Origin: Strigamia acuminata
Taxonomy: Eukaryota; Arthropoda; Chilopoda; Geophilomorpha; Linotaeniidae
Direction of reading: 5' to 3'
DNA length: 64,000 bases
Assembly: GCA_949358305.1 (NCBI GenBank)
Contig: OX442317.1
Location: 12,590,186 to 12,654,185, forward strand
The translations under genes and the position numbers were made by a program. Below, piece by piece: positions 19,045-29,453 of this stretch; positions within the stretch are counted from its first letter, which is position 1, and each line of letters starts with the position of its first letter. The notes below the pieces were generated by a model. That model ran no database searches and was not told the origin of the DNA. It was given only the letters and a program-made list of their open reading frames with translations.

Positions 19045-20175
19045 TTTTTGGTACCGTGACCCAAGGATTTTGTTGTTGCCAACCAGGATTTTCGTCCAGT
19101 TCTTCCAGTGGATTTCAGTGCACGTCATTGCATTTTTAGCCAGGTGTGTGACGTCGATTTCACGGTGATTTGCGTGTGTGTTCCCGACTTCACAGTGAGG
19201 CAGTGTGTGGCATCTAGTTCGCAGTAAGCAGTGTGTGGTGCCGATTTTCGTGGTGTGAAGTGTGTGACAACACGTTTTTCGATTTTTCTCTACTGGATTA
19301 TTGTCGCCATTTGCGACAGAAGTGTGTTTGTGCTGTGTCATCCTTCGCAGTCGTCAGGGAGTTGATTCGTCAGTGGATTTTATGTCAAGTGTAACGAGTT
19401 CGGAGTCCTTCTACTGTGGCGGTCAACATAAGGAGACAAGCAAGCGATTTCCTGGTCAACAATTTGAGAAACACAACGCAATGTCAATCTTCAAGTTCAT
19501 CTGCAGCTGAAAAAAGAACAAGATTAATTTTAATTCAATTGCTGTTAGAATTTAAGAATTATATTTATTTAAATTAATTCTTTATCTGATTTTTCAAGGA
19601 AGTTTCTGCCAATTTCGAGCTGTGTTTGGGGAGTTTAAAAGGGGTTTTTTATGTCAATAATTTTAAATATCAAGTTATTATCTCTTAAGTGCGGAGCTAT
19701 TGTATATGATAGCTAATTATCTCTTTTGTGCAGCGCTATTATAAACTATAGCTATTATCTCTTTGTGCGGGGTTATTGTAAAATATAACTATTTATCTCT
19801 TTTGTGCAGTGATATTGTAAAAGATAACTAATTTATCTCGGTTGTGCGGTTAGATATTAATTATTAATTTCGAACTAAGTGCATTTTGGGGGAATTATCA
19901 AGATATTTATGCGGATAAGTTTATTTGTGCGGTCAATAATTCCGTCCCAGTGTATTACGTATAGTGTGTCAAGTCAGATTGTCTGTGGCATTTCGGAGTT
20001 GAGTTTAGCATTTTATTTCGAGGTCGTTTTTCATTTGCACACCGCATTTGAATTAACGTTAAGCAAGTATAAGTAAGAGTCTGTGAAGTTCGGAGAATAT
20101 TCGTGGGGATTTAATTAGCAGTGATTGAGTTGTTGAATAGAATTTTTATTCTCATTCTCTCTTTCTCGAGAATAA
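19045..20175 (+). other. 5' leader of element A2
   Basis: Corresponds base for base, as far as I compared, to 7348-8478. It has the primer-binding site at 19049, GTGTGTG repeats starting at 19144 and hairpin repeats at 19678-19857. No supported coding. Confidence 0.7.
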
Positions 20176-23163
20176 ATGGCAACTGCAGCTGGTTTGACCG
20201 CGGAAGCAGCGGAAGAGAAAGAAACACAATGGCAAGCCAAGGCCCAAGGAGCAGAGGATCTGCTCTCGACATCTGCAAACGTTCTCGACGGGGGTGAGCT
20301 TGAAGCTCTCCACGCAACAATAGATGCGCAGTTGAGTGACCTTATTGATGAGCTCGCTGTCTTTAAAGACAAGATAGAACGTTCAGATTACCTGCTTAGT
20401 TTGAGACGTCTCGAAGACATTAGGACTAAGGTCAATCTTCTTAAGCAAAGGACGAAATTTTCAAAACAGATGCAGGATAAGTTTGGGGCACATCCCGGCG
20501 GAAATACGCTAATGAATTCTGGATTTCTGAACAACTCCTCAATCATATCACGGAAGACTACAAAGCTTCCAAAGTTGACTCTGCAGAAATTCGACGGGAA
20601 TCCGATGGAGTATAAGAGCTTCATGGATATGTTTTCAACCACAGTTGACGCCGATGCCGAGTTATCGAACGTCGAAAAACTTCAATATCTTAAATCAAGC
20701 TGTATCGGGGAAGCTGAAGTGGCGATTAAGTCGTACCCACTTACTAACGATTCGTATTTAATGGCACTTAGCAGTTTAGAAGGACTTTTTGGGTCAGAAG
20801 TAGCCCAAAAGAACGCTCTGGCGAGGAAAATTCGTGAAGCCGAAGCAGTTAAAGATTTGTACCCAATCCAGCCAGTAAAATCTCTATTGACGTCCCTCAC
20901 CGGTGCTTTCCGAACATTAGAACAGTTGAAGTTCCCAGTTACGACTACTGGATTATTTCTAATCCCGGAATTATTGCGGAAGTTTCCACCGGAATTGGGA
21001 AGACGATTTCATAGGATTTACAAAGGAAACGTGGAAAACGTTAATTTATTTCTCGAATTTGTAGCAAGCGAAGTCAGAGTAGCAGAATTATCAGACGATA
21101 GCGTATTTACCAGTCAGAAAGTCACCAAGAAGAGTGAGAAACCAGCAACTAGAGAGCAAAAAGAAGAATTACGAGGGACCATGTCATCTTGCGCGGTTGC
21201 GCAAAATACGTCATTCGGGTCCAATACGAAAGAATCATTCAAACCAAAATCAGGTCCAGTCCGGAAATTGATCTGTGCCTTCTGTGAAGGAGATCATTTC
21301 AACAATAATTGCGACGCAAATCTGGAAGTTTCGGAGAAATACGACATCGTTAAGCGAAAACGTCTATGCTTTAATTGCCTGAGACCAAGCCATACAGTGG
21401 GTAACTGCCCTGTAAAATTTTGTTGCCGATCATGCGGTGGTCGACACCATTCTTCAATTTGTAACAGAGGTCATGCGGAAAAGCCACCTGATACCAAAGA
21501 AGAGAACGTCTCCGCCAACGTCTCGTTGTCGGTCTCAAGTGACGTCCAGCTAATGGTTTTCACAGCATTGTTCGTCCGAAAGAGTGGCGAAACAATCCCA
21601 GTTCGTGGATTACTCGATCCGGGTAGTCATCGTTCATATATTACGAAGCGGTTAGCAAAGAAATTACACCTAAACAAGATTGAGACGTATCACACCATGA
21701 CCCAGTGTCTGCTGAACAAGGAACCAGTTCCTACAACTCATGACGTGTTTAGATTCGAGTTGCAGTCTCGTCACGACAAGCAGAAAGTGTCTGTATTTGC
21801 TCTTGATACCGACACACTTCCCAATATAAAGGGAGTGATAGATCACCAAACGCTGCAACAAATCAAGTCGTTTAATCTTGAGATGGCAGAACCACATCCC
21901 TCCGTGTCAGATGAGGTAGATGTCTTGATCGGAAGCGGAGCATGGTGGAAAATAATTCAAGCGGGAACGAAGAGAATTAGTCCAGAATTAGGAATGATGA
22001 AAACAGTTTTTGGATGGATTTTAAACGGACAAATTAACTCAAAAGAGCCTTCCATCTACAAAGACGATATCTCACTGGGAGATGTATCGTGTATGGCGAT
22101 CGATTCTGGAAAGAAGATGACTTTCAACACTTCAAAAAAGGACAAAGGCGGGTTTGGACAGGCGAATTCCACATCAATGCCCGACGAGAAAAGCGAAAAG
22201 GGTGGAGTACGAGCAAAAGGCGTCATCGCTTCTCGTTTTGCCGCGAGCCGCTCTAGCGAGCTGGAGGTACGGCATCCTGACGTCCCCATCGAATTGGAAA
22301 TGGATGGAAAGCGGACGTTTAAAGGGATAAGGTCGGGCAAGATGGCGATTTCTCAGAGTCCTGACACACTGGAGTCTACGGAAAAGAAAGGAGAATTTCC
22401 GAAAAATTTCAAAAAAGATGAAGAAAAGGGTTTAAGTAAATGGAGGAAGATATTGAAATGGAGTCGCAAGAAACTCACCAATTCGCACAGAAGATCAAAT
22501 GCAGTCACAAAGGCCACGGGAAATATACATTTAGTAATTGGCCCAATGTTTTCTGGAAAAACTACTGCTTTACTTAATGTAATCCGAAATGAAGAAGAAA
22601 ATTCTTGCCTGCTTGTTAAGCATTTGACAGACGTTAGATATAGTAAAGATGAAATGGTTAGCCACACCGGACAACGACGTCCAGCGGTTCGGGTCGCGTC
22701 GTTACAGGAAATCAAGAAAATTGCGGAGTCGGTCAAGACGATAGGTATCGACGAAGGGCAATTTTTCGGAGACATCGATTCGTTTTCCGACAAAATGGCG
22801 AACGAAGGAAAGAATGTAATAATTGCCGCTTTAAATGGTGATTTTAAGAGACAGGAATTCAAGGCAGTATCTAATCTCATTCCACTAGCGGAAACTATTG
22901 TCAAACTTCATGCCAAATGCCACTTTTGTGGAAACCAAGCGTCGTTCACCAAACGAATATCGGGTGAAACGCAAGTTCAGGTTGTGGGAGGAGAAGAGAG
23001 ATACAAGCCAACGTGTCGTACCTGTTTTCAGAAATCAATCAATTCTATAGAAGTCAAGAGAAAGCTAATTAATGGAGCGGCACATTTAAGTTTAGCGATT
23101 TTGAATCGAAGATTACCTCCATGGGTGGCCAGTTTGATCCGCAAAAAATTGCGCTTACCTTAA
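20176..23163 (+). CDS. Gag-protease-thymidine kinase polyprotein (995 aa), element A2
   Basis: The protein is identical to the A1 product over all 995 residues, so domain positions are the same: zinc knuckles 367-429, protease D481, TK P-loop 789-796, E860 and zinc cysteines 915/918/947/950. The frame is uninterrupted. Identity over the whole ORF, LTRs and leader fits recent block duplication. It has no independent evidence of selection, because it is a copy of the same insertion as A1. Confidence 0.92.
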   Translation: MATAAGLTAEAAEEKETQWQAKAQGAEDLLSTSANVLDGGELEALHATIDAQLSDLIDELAVFKDKIERSDYLLSLRRLEDIRTKVNLLKQRTKFSKQMQDKFGAHPGGNTLMNSGFLNNSSIISRKTTKLPKLTLQKFDGNPMEYKSFMDMFSTTVDADAELSNVEKLQYLKSSCIGEAEVAIKSYPLTNDSYLMALSSLEGLFGSEVAQKNALARKIREAEAVKDLYPIQPVKSLLTSLTGAFRTLEQLKFPVTTTGLFLIPELLRKFPPELGRRFHRIYKGNVENVNLFLEFVASEVRVAELSDDSVFTSQKVTKKSEKPATREQKEELRGTMSSCAVAQNTSFGSNTKESFKPKSGPVRKLICAFCEGDHFNNNCDANLEVSEKYDIVKRKRLCFNCLRPSHTVGNCPVKFCCRSCGGRHHSSICNRGHAEKPPDTKEENVSANVSLSVSSDVQLMVFTALFVRKSGETIPVRGLLDPGSHRSYITKRLAKKLHLNKIETYHTMTQCLLNKEPVPTTHDVFRFELQSRHDKQKVSVFALDTDTLPNIKGVIDHQTLQQIKSFNLEMAEPHPSVSDEVDVLIGSGAWWKIIQAGTKRISPELGMMKTVFGWILNGQINSKEPSIYKDDISLGDVSCMAIDSGKKMTFNTSKKDKGGFGQANSTSMPDEKSEKGGVRAKGVIASRFAASRSSELEVRHPDVPIELEMDGKRTFKGIRSGKMAISQSPDTLESTEKKGEFPKNFKKDEEKGLSKWRKILKWSRKKLTNSHRRSNAVTKATGNIHLVIGPMFSGKTTALLNVIRNEEENSCLLVKHLTDVRYSKDEMVSHTGQRRPAVRVASLQEIKKIAESVKTIGIDEGQFFGDIDSFSDKMANEGKNVIIAALNGDFKRQEFKAVSNLIPLAETIVKLHAKCHFCGNQASFTKRISGETQVQVVGGEERYKPTCRTCFQKSINSIEVKRKLINGAAHLSLAILNRRLPPWVASLIRKKLRLP

Positions 23164-23256
23164 GGAGTCATTAGGGAGCTGATCCTAGGTGGATGAGAAG
23201 TTTTCAGATTGCTAAGAGGTTCTTCTTCACCTTCTTTTCTTTTCGGCGGCAATCTC

Positions 23257-24212
23257 TGTTTCGAGCAACAGAAAGGAGGAAAGAGAGACCACAACTGCTC
23301 GTCAATTTGATAGTAGTTTGATTTTATGTGTTCGAAAATGTAAAGAAGAGTTACTAATTTCGGTCTTATAATTGTATTATTTATTTAGCAAATATCTAAT
23401 CTTTTTCTGTTGTAATAGGAATTTTACATGTCTTTTTTGTGTGCCAATTTTCAGTAAAGACAATGTTTGTTAGGTATTTTATCTCTTAGAATGACAAGGT
23501 CAAGGTTTAGGAATTTTTAGTCTTGTTTTCCAATGTTTTCATGCTATGTTTACCTATTTCTAAGTCTTGTCCTGTTCCCAGTTCAGTTGTGAAGGCGGAA
23601 TGACGGGTTTGAAGCATCTGAGTTGCTTTAAAGGTGCATTAGAAAAGAAGGAATTGTTAATTTTGTAATGGATTGCAATTAATGCATTTTTACAGTGTAT
23701 TTGACTTGCTTTAGATGCGTTATTTGCATGTTTAGTTAAGTTTATTCCTATTCTATTTGTTATAATTCTTTCCAATGATTTCTGTTAATTTTAGTTGATT
23801 TTATCTCTATTATGAGGCACAATGCAAGCTTTAACTTATGTTATTTATGAATTTAGTCACTAGGTGCCTCATGAATTTGTTGTTGCTATAGAATTGTTGT
23901 TGTTATGAAGTTGTTACACTCTTGTTATGAAGAATTAGATGTAGTTAAGTTGAATTTGCCTCCATGTTAATGTTTTGAAATGATTAAAAGCATTATCTGG
24001 ATTTTTCTACACAAAGGTTTATTTTATTCAACATCCAACATGTGTGAGTAGGGAGATTTAACCCCAAACTCCCTGGAGCAGCTCCCCACAAGATCCAGTG
24101 CAGAAACTCAAGTCAACTCATTTCTCCTCTCAGTATAGGCCTATGGGAAATTTGCCAAGAATTCCCCATCGCGTTACAACTCGTCGCATCACGGCAGTGG
24201 CGAGTTGCAACA
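23257..24212 (+). repeat. 3' LTR of element A2
   Basis: 956-bp LTR A, followed by satellite starting CAGTTGAC. It corresponds to 11560-12515 shifted by 11697. Confidence 0.93.
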
Positions 24213-25559
24213 CAGTTGACTTAGCACAAACACCACAAACCAATGTCTCTGAATGTTCTGAAATAGTGTTTAAACCTTAGTAGAAGGCTTCAATGTAAGT
24301 TTTAGCAACATCCAAGCAATGATTTAGGAGAATAGACTTTTGATCTCATCACAGTTGACTTAGCACAAACATCACAAGACCAATGTCTCTGAATGTTCTG
24401 AAATAGTGTTTAAACCTTAGTAGAAGGCTTCAATGTAAGTGTTAGCAACATCCAAGCAATAATTTGAAAGAATAAATTTTTGATCTCATTTGACATCACA
24501 GTTGACTTAGCACAAACATCACAAGACCAATGTCTCTGAATGTTCTGAAATAGTGTTTAAACCTTAGTAGAAGGCTTCAATGTAAGTTTTAGCAACATCC
24601 AAGCAATGATTTGGGAGAATAGACTTTTGATCTCATCACAGTTGACTTAGCACAAACATCACAAGACCAATGTCTCTGAATGTTTTGAAATAGTGTTTAA
24701 ACCTTAGTAGAAAGCTTTAATGTAAGTTTTAGCAACATCCAAGCAATGATTTGGGAGAATAGACTTTTGATCTCATCACAGTTGACTTAGCACAAACACC
24801 ACAAACCAATGTCTCTGAATGTTCTGAAATAGTGTTTAAACCTTAGTAGAAGGCTTCAATGTAAGTTTTAGCAACATCCAAGCAATGATTTGGGAGAATA
24901 GACTTTTGATCTCATCACAGTTGACTTAGCACAAACACCACAAGACCAATGTCTCTGAATGTTTAGAAATAGTGTTTAAACCTTAGTAGAAGACTTCAAT
25001 GTAAGTTTTAGCAACATCCAAGCAATGATTTTGGAGAATAGACTTTTGATCTCATCACAGTTGACTTAGCACAAACACCACAAGACCAATGTCTCCGAAT
25101 GTTCTGAAATAGTGTTTAAACTTTAGTAGAAAGCTTTAATGTAAGTTTTAGCAACATCCAAGCAATGATTTGAAAGAATAAACTTTTTATCTCATTTGAC
25201 ATCACAGTTGACTTAGCACAAACATCACAAGACCAATGTCTCTGAATGTTTAGAAATAGTGTTTAAACCTTAGTAGAAGACTTCAATGTAAGTGTTAGCA
25301 ACATCCAAGCAATAATTTGAAAGAATAAACTTTTGATCTCATTTGACATCACAGTTGACTTAGCACAAACACCACAAGACCAATGTGTCTGAATGTTCTG
25401 AAATAGTGTTTAAACCTTAGTAGAAGGCTTCAATGTAAGTTTTAGCAACATCCAAGCAATGATTTTGGAGAATAGACTTTTGATCTCATCACAGTTGACT
25501 TAGCACAAACACCACAAGACCAATGTCTCCGAATGTTCTGAAATAGTGTTTAAACTTTA
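24213..25559 (+). repeat. Satellite array III (about 9 monomers, truncated)
   Basis: Starts like arrays I and II at the A2 LTR but is only 1347 bp long. It stops mid-monomer at AAACTTTAG, where family B integrase sequence begins. The junction shares AGT between satellite (TTTAGTAGAA) and pol (CAAGTGAAAG), a 3-bp microhomology, so it is a rearrangement joint rather than a transposon end. Confidence 0.92.
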
Positions 25560-27038
25560 GTGAAAGAGAATTTTATTTACAAATTTTTCCGACGTTTTAG
25601 CAACTACAATCGACTTTTGAGAGTGTTTTCCTACATAATGAGATGGAAAAGTCAACTTGTTCGCGGTGAGCCCCTCTCGCCACTCGAGTTGGAGGCAAAC
25701 CAACTGAAGATCTTAAAACTTTCGCAGAAACTACATTTTTTAGAGGAAGTCGAAGACGTGAAAAACAAAAGAGAATTAAGCAAACATTCCACTTTGAGAA
25801 ATTTCGAACTCTTTATTGACGAAAACGGATTACTTAGACTTCATAGCCGTTTGAAAAAATCTTTATTGACATTTGATGAAGTCTATCCCATTATTTTGCA
25901 TTACGATAGTTGGATAACACGACTGTTGATCAGAAAAGCACATCTAGAACTACTTCACGGTGATATTAGTGAAACTCTTTATCACTTACGTGAACAATTT
26001 TGGATCATAAGAGGAAGGAAAACAATTCAAACAGTTATTCGAGAGTGTGCAATTTGCAGACGTGCTAAACTTGCAAGAAATAACCCTTCTACTGGTGACC
26101 TTCCCACTGAACGCGTAACTCCAGCGGCTCCATTCCAACACACTGGAATTGATCATCTTGGACCCATTTATGTTGGCAACAACAAAAAGGAACGAAAAAA
26201 GGTTTATATTCTTTTATTCACGTGTATGGTGACAAGAAGCCTACATTTAGAAGTGTCCGAAGACCTTTCTGTTCCCAAGTTTTTGTTAGCAATGCGACGA
26301 TTTGGAGCTCGCTTTGGATATCCTGCCAAAATATTCTCAGATAATAGCAAAACATTTGAACGCGGTAGTGTGGAGTTACAATCATGGGGCAAGCTCATTG
26401 GTCACAAGGACATACAAACTTTCCTATCTGAAAAAAGAGTGTTATGGACTTTTATTCCACCACTGTCCCCCTGGATGGGAGGGGCATGGGAACGCCTTGT
26501 CCGTTCAGTTAAAGATAAACTTCGAAAAACTTTGCTTCGATATACCGTTGATTTGGAGACTCTTCAAACTTTAGCTTTGGAAATTAGTTCCGTATTAAAT
26601 TCAAGACCTTTGTCCTACGTTCCCGACAGTGTTGATGGAGGCAGAATTTTGGCGCCTGAAAATTTTTTAACCGGTGGTTTACCAAAATACCTTATAAACA
26701 AAAAATTGAGTGCCATCAAAAAGACAGATTTAAGAAAATTAGACATTAAACGCAGACAGTTCATTTGGGAATTTTGGAGAGTGTGGAGAAAAGGTTATCT
26801 TATGCAATTGCGAAATTTTTATGAGACCAAAGGTGATAAAAATTTCAAAAACCCTAAAGTGAATCAGATCGTGTTGTTAGAAAAAATAGGAACAAATCCC
26901 TATTTTTGGCCACTTGCCCGGATAAAGGAGATTTTTCCAGGTGAGGATGGTTTTACCCGAGTCATTAAAGTGGTGCTACCCGATGGACGTGAACTGAAAA
27001 GATCAGTTAAGCATGTGAGAGCTCTTGAACTGGACTGA
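25560..27038 (+). pseudogene. Family B integrase fragment, 5'-truncated pol (B1)
   Basis: A 492-codon open stretch that begins mid-protein at the satellite joint. Its first codon is GTG from the joint, not a real start. It holds the C-terminal part of BEL/Pao Pol: integrase zinc module H133, H142, C163, C166; catalytic core D198, D261, E311 (GID, FSDN, WERLV); and a DUF5641-like C-terminus ending in ELD before TGA. RT and RNase H are missing, so no working Pol could be made. The 3' part from 26326 is unique to this side of the palindrome. The rest is mirrored at 28688-29453. Confidence 0.9.
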
Positions 27039-27091
27039 TTTGTTTGAGCTCGTCGTGTTTTCTCTTCTCTGTTCTCTCGCCGGCAATTCGC
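27039..27091 (+). other. Family B 3' non-coding stretch before the LTR
   Basis: 53 bases between the pol stop and LTR B. As in family A it is C/T-rich (TTTTCTCTTCTCTG), ends CGCCGGCAATTCGC, and lacks a polypurine tract. The same stretch is at 54460-54512 and 59342-59394. Confidence 0.6.
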
Positions 27092-28660
27092 TGTTGCAAG
27101 ACAGCGTGGAAGAATTGTTGTGCTGAGATTGTGTCAATAAATATTACTAATTGCTTTGATTTGTTTAATTTTCCTTTAGTGTTTTATTTTTCATAATTAA
27201 TTGATATTTTTCACTTTACAGGAATTTTGACTTATTAAAATGTTTTTCACTGATTTTTATTGTCACTTTTCGATTTAATGTAGTGTTAATACTTTGCTAT
27301 TATTTTATTCGTGTCTTTTTGAGTGCATTTTTGAACCTTTCTATTAATTTTCCCTGATTTTGTGTTTATTGCGTGCAGTTCTAATGTTTTCTTCATTTTC
27401 TGGCATACATTTGCGATGTTCGATACGTCATGTTTCGGTTCCTAGCGGACTTTTGCTTCCGTCTTCTAACCTTTCGTTTAGTGCTTTAAAACTCATTTGG
27501 AGTTTGTTTTATTATTATTTCTGACTATTTCGAGTCTGATCTTTCTTTCTGGATGCATTAGAACTGCCCAAATTGCTTCGATCGGTTGTTTCGATCGTTC
27601 GTTGTCGGCTGCCTTAAAAGCGTAGCCGAGAATGTTCGGTTCGATCAACATTTTCGTATTTATTAAACTTGTGTGTTTTCCTTCAGTATTTTGTGATAAG
27701 AATTAATAATTACTCTTGTAATTTAATCACTACTTTATTCGTTATTTACTTTAAGTGCCTTTTATTCCAATTTCAAATTGTTTTGACGCTTTTGCAATGT
27801 TCGCCGGACGCCATGTTTGATCCAACACCTTTGTTTTGTTCGCCGGTCGCCATGTTTGTCCCAAGCGACGATTACACAATGTAACCGTTATTTTTGTATT
27901 TTATATTCTTATAATCTGCATTTACTATTTCATTTCGAAGTGTTTTCACCAGTATTCTTTGCTATTTTTTGCATTTTTATTCCGTTCGGAATTCAAATGT
28001 TTTGATTGCATCATTTTGCTTGACGCTGATTGGCTGTCTCGATCGTCTGCTTGACGATCATTGTTTTCACTCCGTTTGCACTGTTTTACTGTTTTGATCT
28101 TATTGTTGTGATTAGATTATTTATTCCTGGTATTCTTGTGGTCATTTTGGTATATCGCAATCTTTATTTCGTGCAGTTTTTATGTAACTACAACTTTGCT
28201 GTGATTTCGTTTCCTCCGTTGCTATGACAACGGAGTTTTTTGTGTATCTGTATTTCGCCGCTATCGGCTTGGCGCGTGCCGTAATTGGGTACTGCGCATG
28301 TGCGGTTCCTCAGGAACCAATGTAATCAGTGTATTTTATTCAGTTCTCAACCAACTTTTTAATAAACAAGTTGTTTTTTGTTAACTCCCGTGTTTTCTAT
28401 TTTCAACCTTAGTTTTCAATGTGTTGTGAGTAGTTAAGCCTTTCCCTGGATTAGCCATTGATTCAGCACTCCATTGGATATTAATCATCGGTGTTCTCAT
28501 CAATGCTCCATGCATTCATCAATAGTTTTCAGTGCGGATTTGTGTTCTCAGCGCGGTTTTCGTACGAATTTAACAATACGATCACTTGAGTTTAAAGAGG
28601 CGGGAAATTCAAATAGCCCCAACCCCATTCCTAGCTGTTTGGTGTTGACAGACCGCAACA
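27092..28660 (+). repeat. LTR of family B, 1569 bp
   Basis: The termini are a perfect 6-bp inverted repeat, TGTTGC...GCAACA. The block recurs at 54513-56081 (offset 27421) and 59395-60963, each time between a pol stop and a tRNA-His-like primer-binding site. It is T-rich. Features include AATAAA at 27136 and 28361; two CGCCATGTTTG boxes (27809, 27848); an inverted repeat GATCGTC/GACGATC (28041/28053); an X-box-like palindrome (28218-28231); an NRF-1-like TGCGCATGTGCG just before a hairpin GGTTCCTCAGGAACC (28304-28318); and an initiator-like ATCAGT shortly after. The boundaries were set by comparison with LTR A and by the TG...CA ends. No target-site duplication is available to prove them. Confidence 0.82.
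28214..28235 (+). promoter_or_regulatory. 22-bp palindrome with X-box (RFX-type) motif in LTR B
   Basis: CTCCGTTG, a 6-base loop CTATGA, then CAACGGAG, followed by six T. Its centre GTTGCTATGACAAC (28218-28231) fits the RFX X-box consensus GTHNYYATRRNAAC at every position. Copies are at 55639-55652 and 60521-60534. Binding is inferred only. It could equally act as an RNA hairpin. Confidence 0.4.
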
Positions 28661-28675
28661 TCGAATACGTTCTTT

Positions 28676-28693
28676 TGGTGCCGTGACCAGGAT
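28676..28693 (+). other. Family B primer-binding site
   Basis: TGGTGCCGTGACCAGGAT lies 15 bases after LTR B. The first 12 bases are complementary to the 3' end expected of eukaryotic tRNA-His with CCA. Intact equivalents are at 56097-56114 and 60979-60996. Here the sequence switches into the inverted pol fragment within CAGGATATC (28688-28696). Confidence 0.6.
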
Positions 28694-29453
28694 ATCCAAA
28701 GCGAGCTCCAAATCGTCGCATTGCTAACAAAAACTTGGGAACAGAAAGGTCTTCGGACACTTCTAAATGTAGGCTTCTTGTCACCATACACGTGAATAAA
28801 AGAATATAAACCTTTTTTCGTTCCTTTTTGTTGTTGCCAACATAAATGGGTCCAAGATGATCAATTCCAGTGTGTTGGAATGGAGCCGCTGGAGTTACGC
28901 GTTCAGTGGGAAGGTCACCAGTAGAAGGGTTATTTCTTGCAAGTTTAGCACGTCTGCAAATTGCACACTCTCGAATAACTGTTTGAATTGTTTTCCTTCC
29001 TCTTATGATCCAAAATTGTTCACGTAAGTGATAAAGAGTTTCACTAATATCACCGTGAAGTAGTTCTAGATGTGCTTTTCTGATCAACAGTCGTGTTATC
29101 CAACTATCGTAATGCAAAATAATGGGATAGACTTCATCAAATGTCAATAAAGATTTTTTCAAACGGCTATGAAGTCTAAGTAATCCGTTTTCGTCAATAA
29201 AGAGTTCGAAATTTCTCAAAGTGGAATGTTTGCTTAATTCTCTTTTGTTTTTCACGTCTTCGACTTCCTCTAAAAAATGTAGTTTCTGCGAAAGTTTTAA
29301 GATCTTCAGTTGGTTTGCCTCCAACTCGAGTGGCGAGAGGGGCTCACCGCGAACAAGTTGACTTTTCCATCTCATTATGTAGGAAAACACTCTCAAAAGT
29401 CGATTGTAGTTGCTAAAACGTCGGAAAAATTTGTAAATAAAATTCTCTTTCAC
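28688..29453 (-). pseudogene. Inverted partial family B integrase fragment (mirror of B1)
   Basis: Reverse complement of 25560-26325, identical at the protein level over the shared part. It keeps the integrase zinc module and the first catalytic Asp (GID) but breaks off just before the FSDN motif, so the catalytic core is incomplete. Beyond the break the minus-strand frame runs on into primer-binding site and LTR sequence, giving a meaningless tail to about 28548. It is the innermost part of the palindrome. Confidence 0.88.

Larger units (their letters stand above)
18089..24212 (+). mobile_element. Element A2: complete TK-carrying LTR retrotransposon
   Basis: Same layout and length (6124 bp) as A1, displaced by exactly 11697 bases. 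It is flanked by the same satellite context and the same CAGT duplication. The shared insertion point means A1 and A2 are products of a segmental duplication that includes the satellite, not two insertions. Confidence 0.92.
12829..26325 (+). repeat. Left arm of a 13.5-kb inverted duplication
   Basis: From 12829 to 26325 the sequence is repeated in reverse complement at 28688-42183. Matching positions add up to 55013 (for example ATG 20176 with 34837), or to 55012 beyond a single-base deletion near 39520. The arm contains satellite II (most of it), element A2, satellite III and part of the B1 integrase fragment. The 2362-bp spacer holds the rest of B1, one LTR B and its primer-binding site. 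Confidence 0.9.

Noticed and set aside
27669-28227. Cluster of 60-72 residue hydrophobic frames in LTR B considered as an envelope-like gene
   Set aside because: They are overlapping frames in a T-rich LTR with no signal-peptide, cleavage or glycosylation pattern. T-richness alone yields Phe, Leu, Ile and Val codons.
28211-28241. Hairpin plus T-run as a bacterial-type terminator
   Set aside because: It lies within a eukaryotic LTR. The X-box or RNA-hairpin reading is more sensible.
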